This document shows, piece by piece, positions 34,721 to 44,133 of a DNA stretch of 64,000 nt (within the stretch, counting starts at the first letter, position 1; each line of letters opens with the position of its first letter). The position numbers and the translations under genes are program-made. The stretch is from assembly GCF_029227915.1 (NCBI RefSeq), contig NC_079880.1:31427501-31491500 (forward strand). The letters are read 5' to 3'. The notes below the pieces were generated by a model, which had not been told where the DNA came from, made no database searches, and was given only the letters and a program-made list of their open reading frames with translations. This stretch comes from Hydractinia symbiolongicarpus. Taxonomy: Eukaryota > Cnidaria > Hydrozoa > Anthoathecata > Hydractiniidae.

Positions 34721-36584
34721 TGTGTATAAATACAAGTTTGTGCAATATTGATGTGTTATATCCTGTATACATATATTGGAACAACGACCAATGAATTATA
34801 GATACATACAACAAAACAGAATGCTAAAAAATATTTTTGATAGATCACTGTTCAGTTGAAAAAACATTATTTAAAATTATATTTTAGTGCTGAAGCTAAT
34901 AGTTTGAAAAAATGCTTAAATAATTGATCAAATTTTCATAAATTTTTTATTGTTTCAATTTTCAATGCCAAAATACAATCTAATTTTCCCTTTCCAGTAA
35001 GAACATTTCAAATTTTCTTCCATGGAAATCATTTGTAATGTCAAAGAAGAAGTTAAAGAAATGTTTGTTGTCTAATTACAACATATACATATTATATATT
35101 CTATGTAAATTATATCTAAAAATTTGTAAGTATTTATGATTTTATTATTTCCTTTCTTTATGGGAATTGTGTGCATATTTTCAAATTTTTTGTGGAGTGC
35201 TTAACCTCAATATTCATTCTCATCTTGGTGCCCCATATTGTTATTAAATTATGATTAATATGCAGTGAGTTTACTAGGCAATTCTTTGGTCTGTTTTTTA
35301 TACTTATTTTTCAGTCCAGTTGTTCAGAAAATGCCAATTCACAAGAAAACAATGAATAAGTTTGAAGAAATGAATAAAATAAAGTAGTCAGTATGGTTTT
35401 ACTGGATTTCTGTTGATGTCGTAGTATCATAGTATCGTTCTGTATTAGTCAATGTACGTTTTTATACATGCAGTCAGTTACTGATTACAAGGTTTGTTTC
35501 TCAACTTACTAAGAACAAACAAGAAGTTTTTCATGCCCGGTGGTTTAGTCTGTTTGTACTTTGTCACATGCTGTCTTCTCTGATCCAAAAAAAGAAGTAT
35601 GTATTTTGGTATTACAGGAGCAAACGCATGCAGCCATTTTATATTTTATATTATTCCACAACGCTATTTTGTCCTATTATTTTAAACGATAATCACTCAA
35701 AAGTTTTGTGATGGATTTTTAAAGGCACAGTCATACTCAGATTATGTAAGAGAATATATTAGCAGGAATTCCTTTCTTTTCAGATCACATTTTTTTGAAA
35801 TTTGGATAAAACAAACACTTCTAAAAAGTTTGTTTTTCTTAGATAAATTTGTTATCTTGCCTGCCATACAGTTGAAAATAAATAAATGGGTTATACACTG
35901 CTGTTGAAAACCTCATAAAACGATATTTTTTTATGTACGCTCTCATATGTACATCTTTGGAATGATTCAGACAAATAATCTTGTCCATCACCTAACCTAA
36001 AATCATTTTGTACATACAGGAGTTTGTACTATCGCATTATTTGATACCTAACTATTATGAATATGTTATGTTTTGTTATGAAAATTAATGAAAAGATATT
36101 TAATATCAATAAAAGCCTTGTCCTTCGGTGCTGTTAGTAAAATAGAGTGGTTTGTGTATATAACTATATTTTTGGATAGTTTATTTTCTTCGATGTATTT
36201 TCGTGGATATATATTCAGTGATCATTTTTGATGTATTCGTACCATACAGTATATATAGATAATATATACAGCTGGCTGTATTAAGATTTTTATTATAATG
36301 TTACTTCAACGTTATAAATATTCATCTGAGTTGTTGTTGTTGTTTTTGGATTTCTGTTTCATTTTTGATTGTGATGTAGTCACAGCTGCAACTATTTTCT
36401 TAAATATTGTAAACTGTATAAAAATTGACTTAAATTCAGAAATACTCTGGAGATATATAATGCAGAAAACCTAAAGTATTTTCTTAACCTTTTACAACTA
36501 TTTTGAGTGTGTTAAGGATGTTAATAAAATGTAAAAGGGTAGAGACACGTTATATTCTTTAGAGTGAAGTTACATATATCTGTG
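34721..36584. other. Intergenic, no second gene recognised
   Basis: AT-rich DNA between the small gene and the GTSF1-like gene. It likely holds the 3' UTR of the former (AATAAA-type signals occur near 35370 and 36108) and the promoter of the latter. No further coding region is supported. Confidence 0.35.
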
Positions 36585-37774
36585 ATGGAGAATGACAACT
36601 GGAATCCAAATGCTCCAGTTGTTTGTCCGTATAATGCAAGACATGTCATATCTGTCAAAAGGTTCCAGCACCATTTAATAAAATGTAGAAAGGTATGTAA
36701 TAGCAACCAATCACAATGTTTTTTTTTTGAAAGACAACCAATCACAATCTTGGTAAATGTGAATGCAACTGATACAACGTTGTGTGTATGTGTGTTTATA
36801 TTTTGACTACTACATATTTTTTTAGAATTATTTGCACAAAGATTTTGTCACATGTCCATATAACGCACAGCACATGTTCTTACGCGAAGAATTAAAATCA
36901 CACCTTGCTCAATGTCCAGATAGGGTAGGTTATGCTCATCTTTATTTGATTGTTTGATTGTGTGCTTGTTTGCTCGTTTGATTGTTTATCAGTTATTTGT
37001 CATTTTTCTGTTTATTTAGGTTGTTCTTGACGCAGATGTTATACAAGGTTTGTTGTTTCCTGTAAAATATTTAAGTAACTAGTCGGCAGCCCGTGGAAAA
37101 ATCCACGGGGTCGCCGTCCTTTAAATTTACCCGTCGCAACGAAGTGGACAAAAATATATCGCTTTTGGTATTGGTTTGCATTTTAAAAATTTCGTGTTTC
37201 CGTTACGGGACGCGGCTTTCGCGGACACACAGACAAAATACGGGTATTAATAAAAAGAAGTGAAGAAATTCAAATTCTTATTATTTCAGCGGAGGATCCA
37301 GAAACGGGGGAGTCAAGACGTTTAAAAGGGAACACGTCTTTACCAAACACTCGTTTCAGAGTACCAGACTCTCTCGAGGATTGGGACAACGGTAGGTATA
37401 TAGCCTTTCTAATTCACATTAGCACTCAGCAATTGCCAACGCGAATGTGGACGTGATAATCTCTTAAGAGTTTCTGACGTAATATATTAAGCACATGACC
37501 TTACTTCTTGACTTTGTTTGAGACATATTATTGAAGTATTTTGATCGCCAGGTTCATTTCTTGGTTGCGCATGCCTATAAGCATGTTGCATGATGTAAAC
37601 AAAAACTGCCAAATAAATACAACGTGGTGTGCGGTAAAAAAAAACTATGAAAAAATGTGTCGTAAAGCCAGTCTAAGCAACAACAATCCTTTAAGTATTA
37701 ATTACCTTCTTAAAGCAACATACCATTTTTTAGCAAATCCAGCTCCCCGCGTTGTCCCTGTTCCCCTTGTCTAA
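36585..37774 (+). CDS. GTSF1: GTSF1-like double CHHC zinc-finger protein
   Basis: Five coding exons: 36585-36692, 36826-36924, 37020-37047, 37290-37391 and 37734-37774. They total 378 nt (125 aa), GT-AG and fully in phase. Residues 14-34 (CPYNARH...HHLIKC) and 46-66 (CPYNAQH...HLAQC) are two CHHC fingers with exact Cx5Hx9Hx3C spacing, one per exon. The acidic PDSLEDWDN segment matches the region after the fingers in GTSF1. Family members (GTSF1 in mouse, Asterix in fly) bind RNA through these fingers and assist PIWI proteins in piRNA silencing. U11-48K and TRMT13 also have CHHC fingers, but the tandem pair and small size favour GTSF1. Intron 3 holds a diverged Helitron-like element. Confidence 0.92.
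37079..37258 (-). mobile_element. Diverged Helitron-like element, copy D, in GTSF1-like intron 3
   Basis: On the minus strand it ends with a hairpin (CCCCGTGGATTTTTCCACGGG) followed by CTGCCGACTAG, matching the 3' end of copies A and C. The body is different and the microsatellite is reduced to a few degenerate GTCTG units. The 5' end is uncertain: a TC start at 37258 aligns with the family but lacks the expected preceding A. Confidence 0.6.
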
Positions 37775-38035
37775 ATAAACTTTTGATTTACTGATATTTA
37801 ATATATTTCAAAGACTGTAGTTTATTTTACTGCCAAAAAAATACTGAAGAAAATTTTTTCTTTTTCTAGAAAATAAAAATAAAAAAGTAGTAAATTCATC
37901 ATAACATATTAATTATTCATAAACAGGTTATCTACATGTCTATGTGGTTCTAAAGTGTGTATAATTTATTTCACGTTGACCTTTTGATTGGTCCGTTTAT
38001 TACACGCCATTTTTCGGAAATTGCGAAGATTTAGC

Positions 38036-41000
38036 TTATTGAATCGTTTCGTTGCCCCTTTAAGGCGTAATATTTTGTGTGTCAATAATTTAGAAATCGA
38101 AGAAAACATAGCCAAGAGGTTAGATCGCCAGGAAGCGTATTTAAGGTATTATTTCTTCCATCCGAATACTTTGTCGTCTAAAAATTGATAATGCCTATAA
38201 CGATTGAACTACATTGGCGATTTCTAGATTTCTCATCTTTTTTTAAAAAAAACTTCTATGATGTTTCTTAAAAGAACAAGCATAAGATCGAAATTCAAAC
38301 TTAGTTAACACTTTGTTTTTTTTGAGAGATATTTTATCCCGAGTGAAAATAAGTTGTTCATTAGTGTATATTTTGTTGAAAATAGGCACTCTTGCCGCAA
38401 GAACATTCTAGAACCTTGTGTACTATCTAGAAATATAAGGGACATTGGAGAATATTCCAGAAATAAGATAACTATACTAGAAACTACTAATAGTAAATAT
38501 AGAACATCTGGAATATACTAGAACATTCTAAAGTATCTTATCTTTAATATATAAATAGGAGAACGTCTTGTAAATTTAAGAGTCATAGAGTCATAAGGTT
38601 ATTGGAGCAGTCGAAGCAACTCTGCAAATATATAAAGTTTACATTTCAACAGGTTATGGGCCCAGTCTATGCCCAAGAAGATTGAATATTTACAGAAATA
38701 ATATTCAAGAAGAAGAAGCCATCTTGTGTGTCCGACGAGTTTGTTTTGATTTTGGTTTGGATTGGTGTAAAGTTCGCACGAAAAATCGTATTGTGGAAAC
38801 CTGAAACGGATTATCCGGATTAGTTGAATACGGAACAAATGGCGATGGAAAGCACCAAAGTATTGATAAAACCATTGAATGGAACAAACTATGCTACCTG
38901 GAAGGTACAGTGTAGAATGGCGTTAATCAAAGATGGACTTTGGGGAATTGTTGATGGAAGAGAAAATGCTCCAACTGAAGAGAGAGAAATTCCGAAATTT
39001 AATTTGCGTAGAGATCGTGCGTTAGCAACGATTGTTTTGTCGGTGGAACCAACGCTGTTATACCTGCTTGGACCAGATCCAGAAGATCCTACTGAGGTTT
39101 GGAAGAAGTTGGCAGACCAGTTCCAAAAGAAGACATGGAGTAATAAATTGACACTACGCAGGAAGTTGTATGACTTGAAGTTGAAAGATGAGCAATCTGT
39201 TCAAAAGCATGTTAAAGCTTTGACAGAAATTTTCGATGAACTTGCAATTATTGGAGACCCGTTGGATGATGAAAGTAAAGTTGTTCATTTGTTAGCAAGC
39301 TTACCAGACTCGTATGATATGCTAGTTACAGCTCTGGAGGCTAGTGCTGAAGTACCGAAGCTTGAAGTCGTAACTGAACGATTGTTACACGAGGAAAGCA
39401 AGCGGAAAGATAAGGACACTTTGGAAACGAATGTCAAAGCAATGACATCGAATCATGGAAAGCCAAGAAAGGGACCCAGATGTTATCACTGTGGAAAGAT
39501 TGGTCATGTGAAACGATATTGCAAAGAATTAACGAAGAAGTTCGAGAGACAGACTCCTTCGACGTACGGTAAAAATCGAATGAAGCCGCAAAATGTGTGT
39601 ACGGCTGAAGAAGAAGAAGATGATGACGAAGAAATCATCAGTTTAGTTGCTGAAAATACTTTGGCAGTCAAAGGAAAAAGTAACTGGATAGTTGATTCAG
39701 GCGCAACATGTCACATGTGTAACGAAGAGGAATTGTTCGAAGAAATTTCGTCACTTGAAATACCACAAGATATCACTGTCGGTGATGGATATTCAGTACA
39801 AGCAATTGGAAAAGGAACAGTAACCTTGGAAATGAACATTTCAGAAAACAGAAACGTTGTATGCAAGTTATCTGATGTCTTATTTGTACCACAACTTTCG
39901 TACAATTTACTTAGTGTATCAAAAGCTGCAACAAATGGAAAGAAGTTTCAGTTTGAAGATTTCAAATGTGACATCGTGGATGCGAAACACGGAATCATTG
40001 GTACAGCAACAAAGCATGGCAACCTTTACCATCTCAACTGTAATGGATTGAGAAATAAGAAGAATCACACAGTTATGAAATGTGATAATAACGCTACAAC
40101 AAAGGAAGAAATTTGGCATAGAAGATACGGTCATCTCGGTGTGCAGAATCTTAAACGATTGGCAAGGGACAAACTTGTTAAAGGGTTTGATTATGATGCA
40201 ACAAAGAAACCGACATTTTGTGAACCGTGCATTGATGGGAAACAAAGCAAAATACCGTTTCCGAAGACAGGAGGAGATCGATCGAAAAATCTCCTTGGTA
40301 TAATCCATAGCGACGTTTGTGGAAAGATAGAAACAAAATCACTTAGTGGTGCAGAATATTTTGTTACATTCATTGACGATAAATCAAGATACGTATGGGT
40401 ATATGTCATGAAACACAAAAGTGAAGTGTTTGAGAATTTTAAAGAATGGAAAGCAACTGTGGAAAAATCGACTGGAATTCAGATAAAAACGTTTAGAACT
40501 GACAATGGTGGAGAATATACATCCAAAGAGTTCGAAGACTATTTGAAGAAAGAAGGTATTCATCATGAGTTGACAATTCCGAAAACACCGCAACAAAATG
40601 GAGTTGCAGAGAGGATGAACAGAACACTCATGGAATCTGTAAGATCAATGTTAGCAGATTCAAAGTTACCAAAACGATTTTGGGCCGAAGCCTTGGCTAC
40701 AGCAACGTACCTTCGTAACCGATGTCCAACGACAGCAGTTAAAGGGAAGACACCCTTTGAAGTATTAACTGGAAAGAAACCAAATGTCGAAAACCTACGA
40801 ATTTTCGGATGTGATGCGTATGCTCACGTACCAAAAGATGAAAGAAAGAAACTTGATTCAAAAACCAAGAAGAGTGTATTTCTTGGATACGGTGATGGAA
40901 TCAAGGGATATCGTCTATATGACAACGACAAGAAGAGAGTCTTTTACAGCCGAAATGTGACATTCAATGAAATCTGTGGTGAATTGAAAGACGACCGTGA

Positions 41001-42643
41001 CATAGACGAACCAAAAGTAGAGATCGAATTACAACCTCGTGAAGAAAACACAGATAATCAAATACAGGAGGAGCAAGAGCGACAAGTAAGAGAACGACGG
41101 CCTCCTGATCGTTACGGAGAATGGGTATACATCACTCAAGAAGAAGATCCAAATACATTTTCTAAAGCAATCAAAGGACATGATGCAGACAAGTGGATGC
41201 AAGCAATGGAAGCCGAATTGGATTCTCTACACAAAAACGAAGTATGGGAGTTGACTGAATTACCTCCAAACAGAAAAGTTGTTGGCAGCAAATGGGTATA
41301 CAAAAGGAAACAAGACTCTGATCGGATTGAAGAACCTTACGGACTGCGAGTGAGGAGGAGTGTTGAAAATAGGCACTCTTGCCGCAAGAACATTCTAGAA
41401 CCTTGTGTACTATCTAGAAATATAAGGGACATTGGAGAATATTCCAGAAATAAGATAACTATACTAGAAACTACTAATAGTAAATATAGAACATCTGGAA
41501 TATACTAGAACATTCTAAAGTATCTTATCTTTAATATATAAATAGGAGAACGTCTTGTAAATTTAAGAGTCATAGAGTCATAAGGTTATTGGAGCAGTCG
41601 AAGCAACTCTGCAAATATATAAAGTTTACATTTCAACATATTTTAGCAAAGCGAAATCGCCATTCATCCCGAGCAAAGAGAGTTGTTCATAGGTGTATAT
41701 TTTAGCAAAGCGAAATCGCCATTCATCCCGAGCGAAGAGAGTTGTTCATAGGTGTATATTTTAGCAAAGCGAAATTGCCATTCATCCCGAGCGAAGAGAG
41801 TTGTTCATAGGTGTATATTTTAGCAAGGCAAAATTGCCATTCTTCTCGTACGTAGATAAGTTGTTCAGGTAAATAAGGTGTTTATCTTAGTAAATCGAAA
41901 TCGCCATTCTTCCCGAGCGAATATAGTTGTTTATAGGTGTTTATCTTAGCAAGGCGATATCTGCATTTATTCCGAGCGAAGATAAGTTATTTATGTCTGT
42001 GTTTTTCTGAAGTGTTTTGCAAATGCCGGTTATTTGTAAAAGGAAGTCTTCTGCCATCGGCAAACTAAACACAATTGGATTATTTTGTCAAATTTAACAA
42101 AAAGGTGTGGAAAACTTTGCCCCAAATCTTGCCAAAATAAGGTGACATTGCGCAAACAACTAAAATTCCAGTCATGAATTGAATTAACGCTAAAAATCGA
42201 ATGTCAAGGGATTTACTATAAAAAGGCTACAACTTGTAGTGATTTAGCGCTGTAACAATGTGTTTTTTTATTCTAGGCAACATACAGACGTAAATAATAA
42301 AAACAGTGGAGATTTTGATACAGAGAGTATATCTTCTGAAATTTCACGATCGTCAAGTCTGTATGTTGAACCAGTGAGAAGATCAGAACAACGCAAAAAT
42401 GTTTCACTCGTGCTGTTGTGTAAAGACAACACGAAACAACGCGAAATGATTGGAAGAGGAGTTCTAATGACACCGAAACCTATCTCAGCTAAAACTTCTT
42501 GTGATACTGATGTTCCGTATGGTTATATTAATCCCTTCACTGGCGTCGGAAGAGGGTTGATGAGGAAAGACAATCAGAATGTACCACACGGAATTGGAAG
42601 AGGAGTTTTAAAACAGAATGCAATGAAGTTTAAAGCTAATTGA
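38036..42643 (+). CDS. Unrecognised gene, last two coding exons, GRG motifs
   Basis: Exon A ends at 38145 (TTAAG|GTATTA) in phase 2. Exon B (42277-42643) follows a TTTTTTATTCTAG acceptor and accepts that phase, giving ...KRLDRQEAYLR joined to QHTDVNNKNSGDF. Exon B encodes a Ser/acidic stretch and then three spaced motifs, IGRGVLMTP, GVGRGLMRK and GIGRGVLKQ, before a stop at 42643. The 5' end is uncertain: the frame opens after a stop at 37985-37987 with no ATG, so acceptors at 38029 or 38035 and an upstream exon are likely. GRG motifs occur in PIWI N-termini and other Tudor ligands, but the family is not recognised. The 4.1-kb intron contains a copia insertion. Confidence 0.5.
38374..38651 (+). 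repeat. 5' LTR of copia element
   Basis: 278 bp bounded by the perfect inverted ends TGTTGAAA/TTTCAACA. It includes a TATA-like ATATATAAATAGGAGA motif about 100 bp before its end, a plausible promoter. Confidence 0.95.
38652..38665 (+). promoter_or_regulatory. Primer binding site, initiator tRNA-Met half
   Basis: GGTTATGGGCCCAG directly follows the 5' LTR. It is complementary to the anticodon-stem region of animal initiator tRNA-Met, the internal priming used by Drosophila copia-type elements. Confidence 0.9.
38839..41508 (+). CDS. Copia Gag-protease-integrase polyprotein, RT deleted
   Basis: 889 codons from ATG 38839. Gag occupies about residues 1-210 (LNGTNYATWKVQCRMAL start), with the zinc knuckle CYHCGKIGHVKRYC at about 215-228. 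The aspartic protease active site IVDSGATCHMC follows at about 284-294. The integrase has its HHCC region (WHRRYGHLG, CEPCIDGK), the catalytic Asp boxes (HSDVCG, RTDNGGEYTS) and PQQNGVAERMNRTL with the Glu. The frame enters the conserved start of RT (VWELTELPPNRKVVGSKWVY) and is then joined to sequence just upstream of the purine tract. It reads on through 47 LTR-encoded codons to a stop at 41508. RT and RNase H are absent; there are no stops or frameshifts elsewhere. Confidence 0.93.
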   Translation: MAMESTKVLIKPLNGTNYATWKVQCRMALIKDGLWGIVDGRENAPTEEREIPKFNLRRDRALATIVLSVEPTLLYLLGPDPEDPTEVWKKLADQFQKKTWSNKLTLRRKLYDLKLKDEQSVQKHVKALTEIFDELAIIGDPLDDESKVVHLLASLPDSYDMLVTALEASAEVPKLEVVTERLLHEESKRKDKDTLETNVKAMTSNHGKPRKGPRCYHCGKIGHVKRYCKELTKKFERQTPSTYGKNRMKPQNVCTAEEEEDDDEEIISLVAENTLAVKGKSNWIVDSGATCHMCNEEELFEEISSLEIPQDITVGDGYSVQAIGKGTVTLEMNISENRNVVCKLSDVLFVPQLSYNLLSVSKAATNGKKFQFEDFKCDIVDAKHGIIGTATKHGNLYHLNCNGLRNKKNHTVMKCDNNATTKEEIWHRRYGHLGVQNLKRLARDKLVKGFDYDATKKPTFCEPCIDGKQSKIPFPKTGGDRSKNLLGIIHSDVCGKIETKSLSGAEYFVTFIDDKSRYVWVYVMKHKSEVFENFKEWKATVEKSTGIQIKTFRTDNGGEYTSKEFEDYLKKEGIHHELTIPKTPQQNGVAERMNRTLMESVRSMLADSKLPKRFWAEALATATYLRNRCPTTAVKGKTPFEVLTGKKPNVENLRIFGCDAYAHVPKDERKKLDSKTKKSVFLGYGDGIKGYRLYDNDKKRVFYSRNVTFNEICGELKDDRDIDEPKVEIELQPREENTDNQIQEEQERQVRERRPPDRYGEWVYITQEEDPNTFSKAIKGHDADKWMQAMEAELDSLHKNEVWELTELPPNRKVVGSKWVYKRKQDSDRIEEPYGLRVRRSVENRHSCRKNILEPCVLSRNIRDIGEYSRNKITILETTNSKYRTSGIY
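41347..41360 (+). promoter_or_regulatory. Polypurine tract before the 3' LTR
   Basis: GCGAGTGAGGAGGAG lies immediately upstream of the 3' LTR, where second-strand priming occurs in LTR retrotransposons. It survived the deletion that removed RT. Confidence 0.7.
41361..41638 (+). repeat. 3' LTR of copia element
   Basis: 278 bp, identical by eye to the 5' LTR, with the same TG...CA ends. Confidence 0.95.
41639..41995 (+). repeat. Intronic minisatellite, about 60-bp unit, about 6 copies
   Basis: Units of the form TTTTAGCAAAGCGAAATCGC, then CATTCATCCCGAGCGAAGAG and AGTTGTTCATAGGTGTATA. The first three are nearly identical and later ones diverge. A partial unit (ATCCCGAGTGAAAATAAGTTG...GTGTATATTT, 38330-38373) lies on the other side of the copia element, so the insertion occurred within this array. 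Confidence 0.9.
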
Positions 42644-42947
42644 AATTTATTTTCAACTTTGTATATGTTGTGTTATTTATATTTTTTAACCAGATATAAA
42701 CGTCATTATTATCAGGTGTTGACAATGTTTGTTGCTGTTGCGTTTGTGTGTAAAACGATATGCAACTTGTTACAAGATTTGCAAGATTTTTTATAATGAA
42801 TAGGGTTTCTGTTAATTCTAGAGATGCGATAAAACACCAAGAAAAAAGTGGTAATACCAGTCAGTACAATAAAGACCATTCTTAAATATCATACTGAATA
42901 CCATTACTTCAAAAATATGATCTGACGTATTTTATCTACCTCCAGGA

Positions 42948-43090
42948 ACGAAATTTTCGCAAATTGGGTCAATTAATTCCGCAAAGTCGAAATAAAGCTA
43001 GCATTTCGCGAAGATATTTTCGCGAATTTGGGTCAATTAATTTCGCAAAATCGAAATAAAGCTAGCATTTTGCGAAAATATCTTTCGCAA
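42948..43090. repeat. Two tandem ~62-bp units with TTCGCG motifs
   Basis: CAAATTGGGTCAATTAATTC and CGAATTTGGGTCAATTAATT start two units that share CGAAATAAAGCTAGCATTT. Similar TTCGCGAAATTAAATCC-type sequence is scattered at 4260-4375 and 53085-53150, suggesting a common low-complexity repeat in this genome. Confidence 0.6.
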
Positions 43091-43685
43091 TTCCAAAAGT
43101 CCTTTTTTTATTTCTAACTTCAATTAAAATGTTATAAAAAATTTTGTCATTATCGCGAAAATAATTCCCGCAAAATTTTAATCTTTTTTTTTAACTTCGG
43201 TTTTCTAATAAGTTAAAGTCAATTTTTTATTCTTCCGTGTTCAAATTGATGAACACGTACGTTTAAAAACCTTTCGCATGTTTCATTTTTTTATTTTTAT
43301 TTTACCACCATGAGGGTAACGTTGTTCGTATTGATGTAAAACTTTGAGTTAGAATAATTTCATGGGTGGGAAATCTTGAATAATTAATAATTATGGGGCA
43401 GTCTCAGTTAACTCTAGCAAAATTATTGTATTTGCCTTAAATCAGAAAAATGACTTAAGTGAAATCTGGTTTTTATTCAAAAATCGCGAAAATATCTTCC
43501 TTGAAAATCGCTATTTTTGGGAACACGATTCGCGACATCATGATGAAATGACATCTTCTGCAACTTAGTAGAAATTTTCAAAATATATTTAAACTTATTT
43601 TTTTTACGTAATATTAAATACCAAGTAATTATAAACATAAATTAATATATAAACTACCTAACCAATAAATATTTAAAAACATAGC

Positions 43686-44122
43686 CTACCGTAATGCTTC
43701 GAATAAACGCCCCCTTCTATTAAACGCCCCCCTCGAATAGACGCCCCTCCTTTTCAGTCATTCTTTAAATAAACGCCCCCCTCGAATAGACGCTTCCCTC
43801 GAATAGACGCCCTTCCCTCATAAGGGGCGTTTATTCGAGGCGATAGCAAAAGTATACTTACTTACTTTTTTCCTAAATCTCAGGTTTAAGGTTGGAAATT
43901 TAGTTTTTCGATTTGAAGTTCATTCACTAAAACATGTGAATATCTTTTACTCTCTGTTGTGAAGATATATATTATAGGTATCCTTAAAAACTTCAAAAGA
44001 GACTAAGTGTAAAAAATTTAATAAACGCCCCCTTCTCTTAAGCGCCCCCTCGAATAGACGCCCCCAAAAATGTCAAAAAAATTGATAAACGCCCCGGGCG
44101 TTTATTCGAAGCATAACGGTAG
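43686..44122. mobile_element. TIR/MITE element with AAACGCCCCC repeats
   Basis: Terminal inverted repeats of 27 bp, CTACCGTAATGCTTCGAATAA at the left and the complement TTATTCGAAGCATAACGGTAG at the right, differ at one position. Several internal copies of AATAAACGCCCCC and CGAATAGACGCCC in both orientations give strong secondary structure. It is noncoding. It ends 11 bp beyond the sulfotransferase stop codon and so probably lies in that gene's 3' UTR. Confidence 0.82.
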
Positions 44123-44133
44123 TCCATTTAGTT

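Larger units (their letters stand above)
38374..41638 (+). mobile_element. Ty1/copia LTR retrotransposon lacking RT and RNase H
   Basis: A 3265-bp element with 278-bp LTRs (38374-38651 and 41361-41638) that read identical by eye. LTR ends are TGTTGAAA and TTTCAACA. The flanking 5-bp TATTT (38369-38373 and 41639-41643) is the target-site duplication. A copia-type primer site follows the 5' LTR and a purine tract precedes the 3' LTR. The single ORF contains gag, protease and integrase but breaks off at the beginning of reverse transcriptase. The insertion is recent and would need RT supplied in trans. Confidence 0.95.

Noticed and set aside
39711-40596. Several open frames inside the copia ORF on either strand
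   Set aside because: Shadows of the Gag-protease-integrase frame, which holds all recognisable motifs.
41639-41995. Regular repeats as a possible CRISPR array
   Set aside because: Units are contiguous with no unique spacers, and the DNA is eukaryotic. They form a minisatellite. The same applies to 8733-8876.
37290-42643. Alternative splicing of GTSF1-like exon 4 into the GRG-motif exons
   Set aside because: Exon 4 leaves one nucleotide of a codon while the exon ending at 38145 needs two at its possible acceptors. The GTSF1-like gene closes properly with its own last exon.
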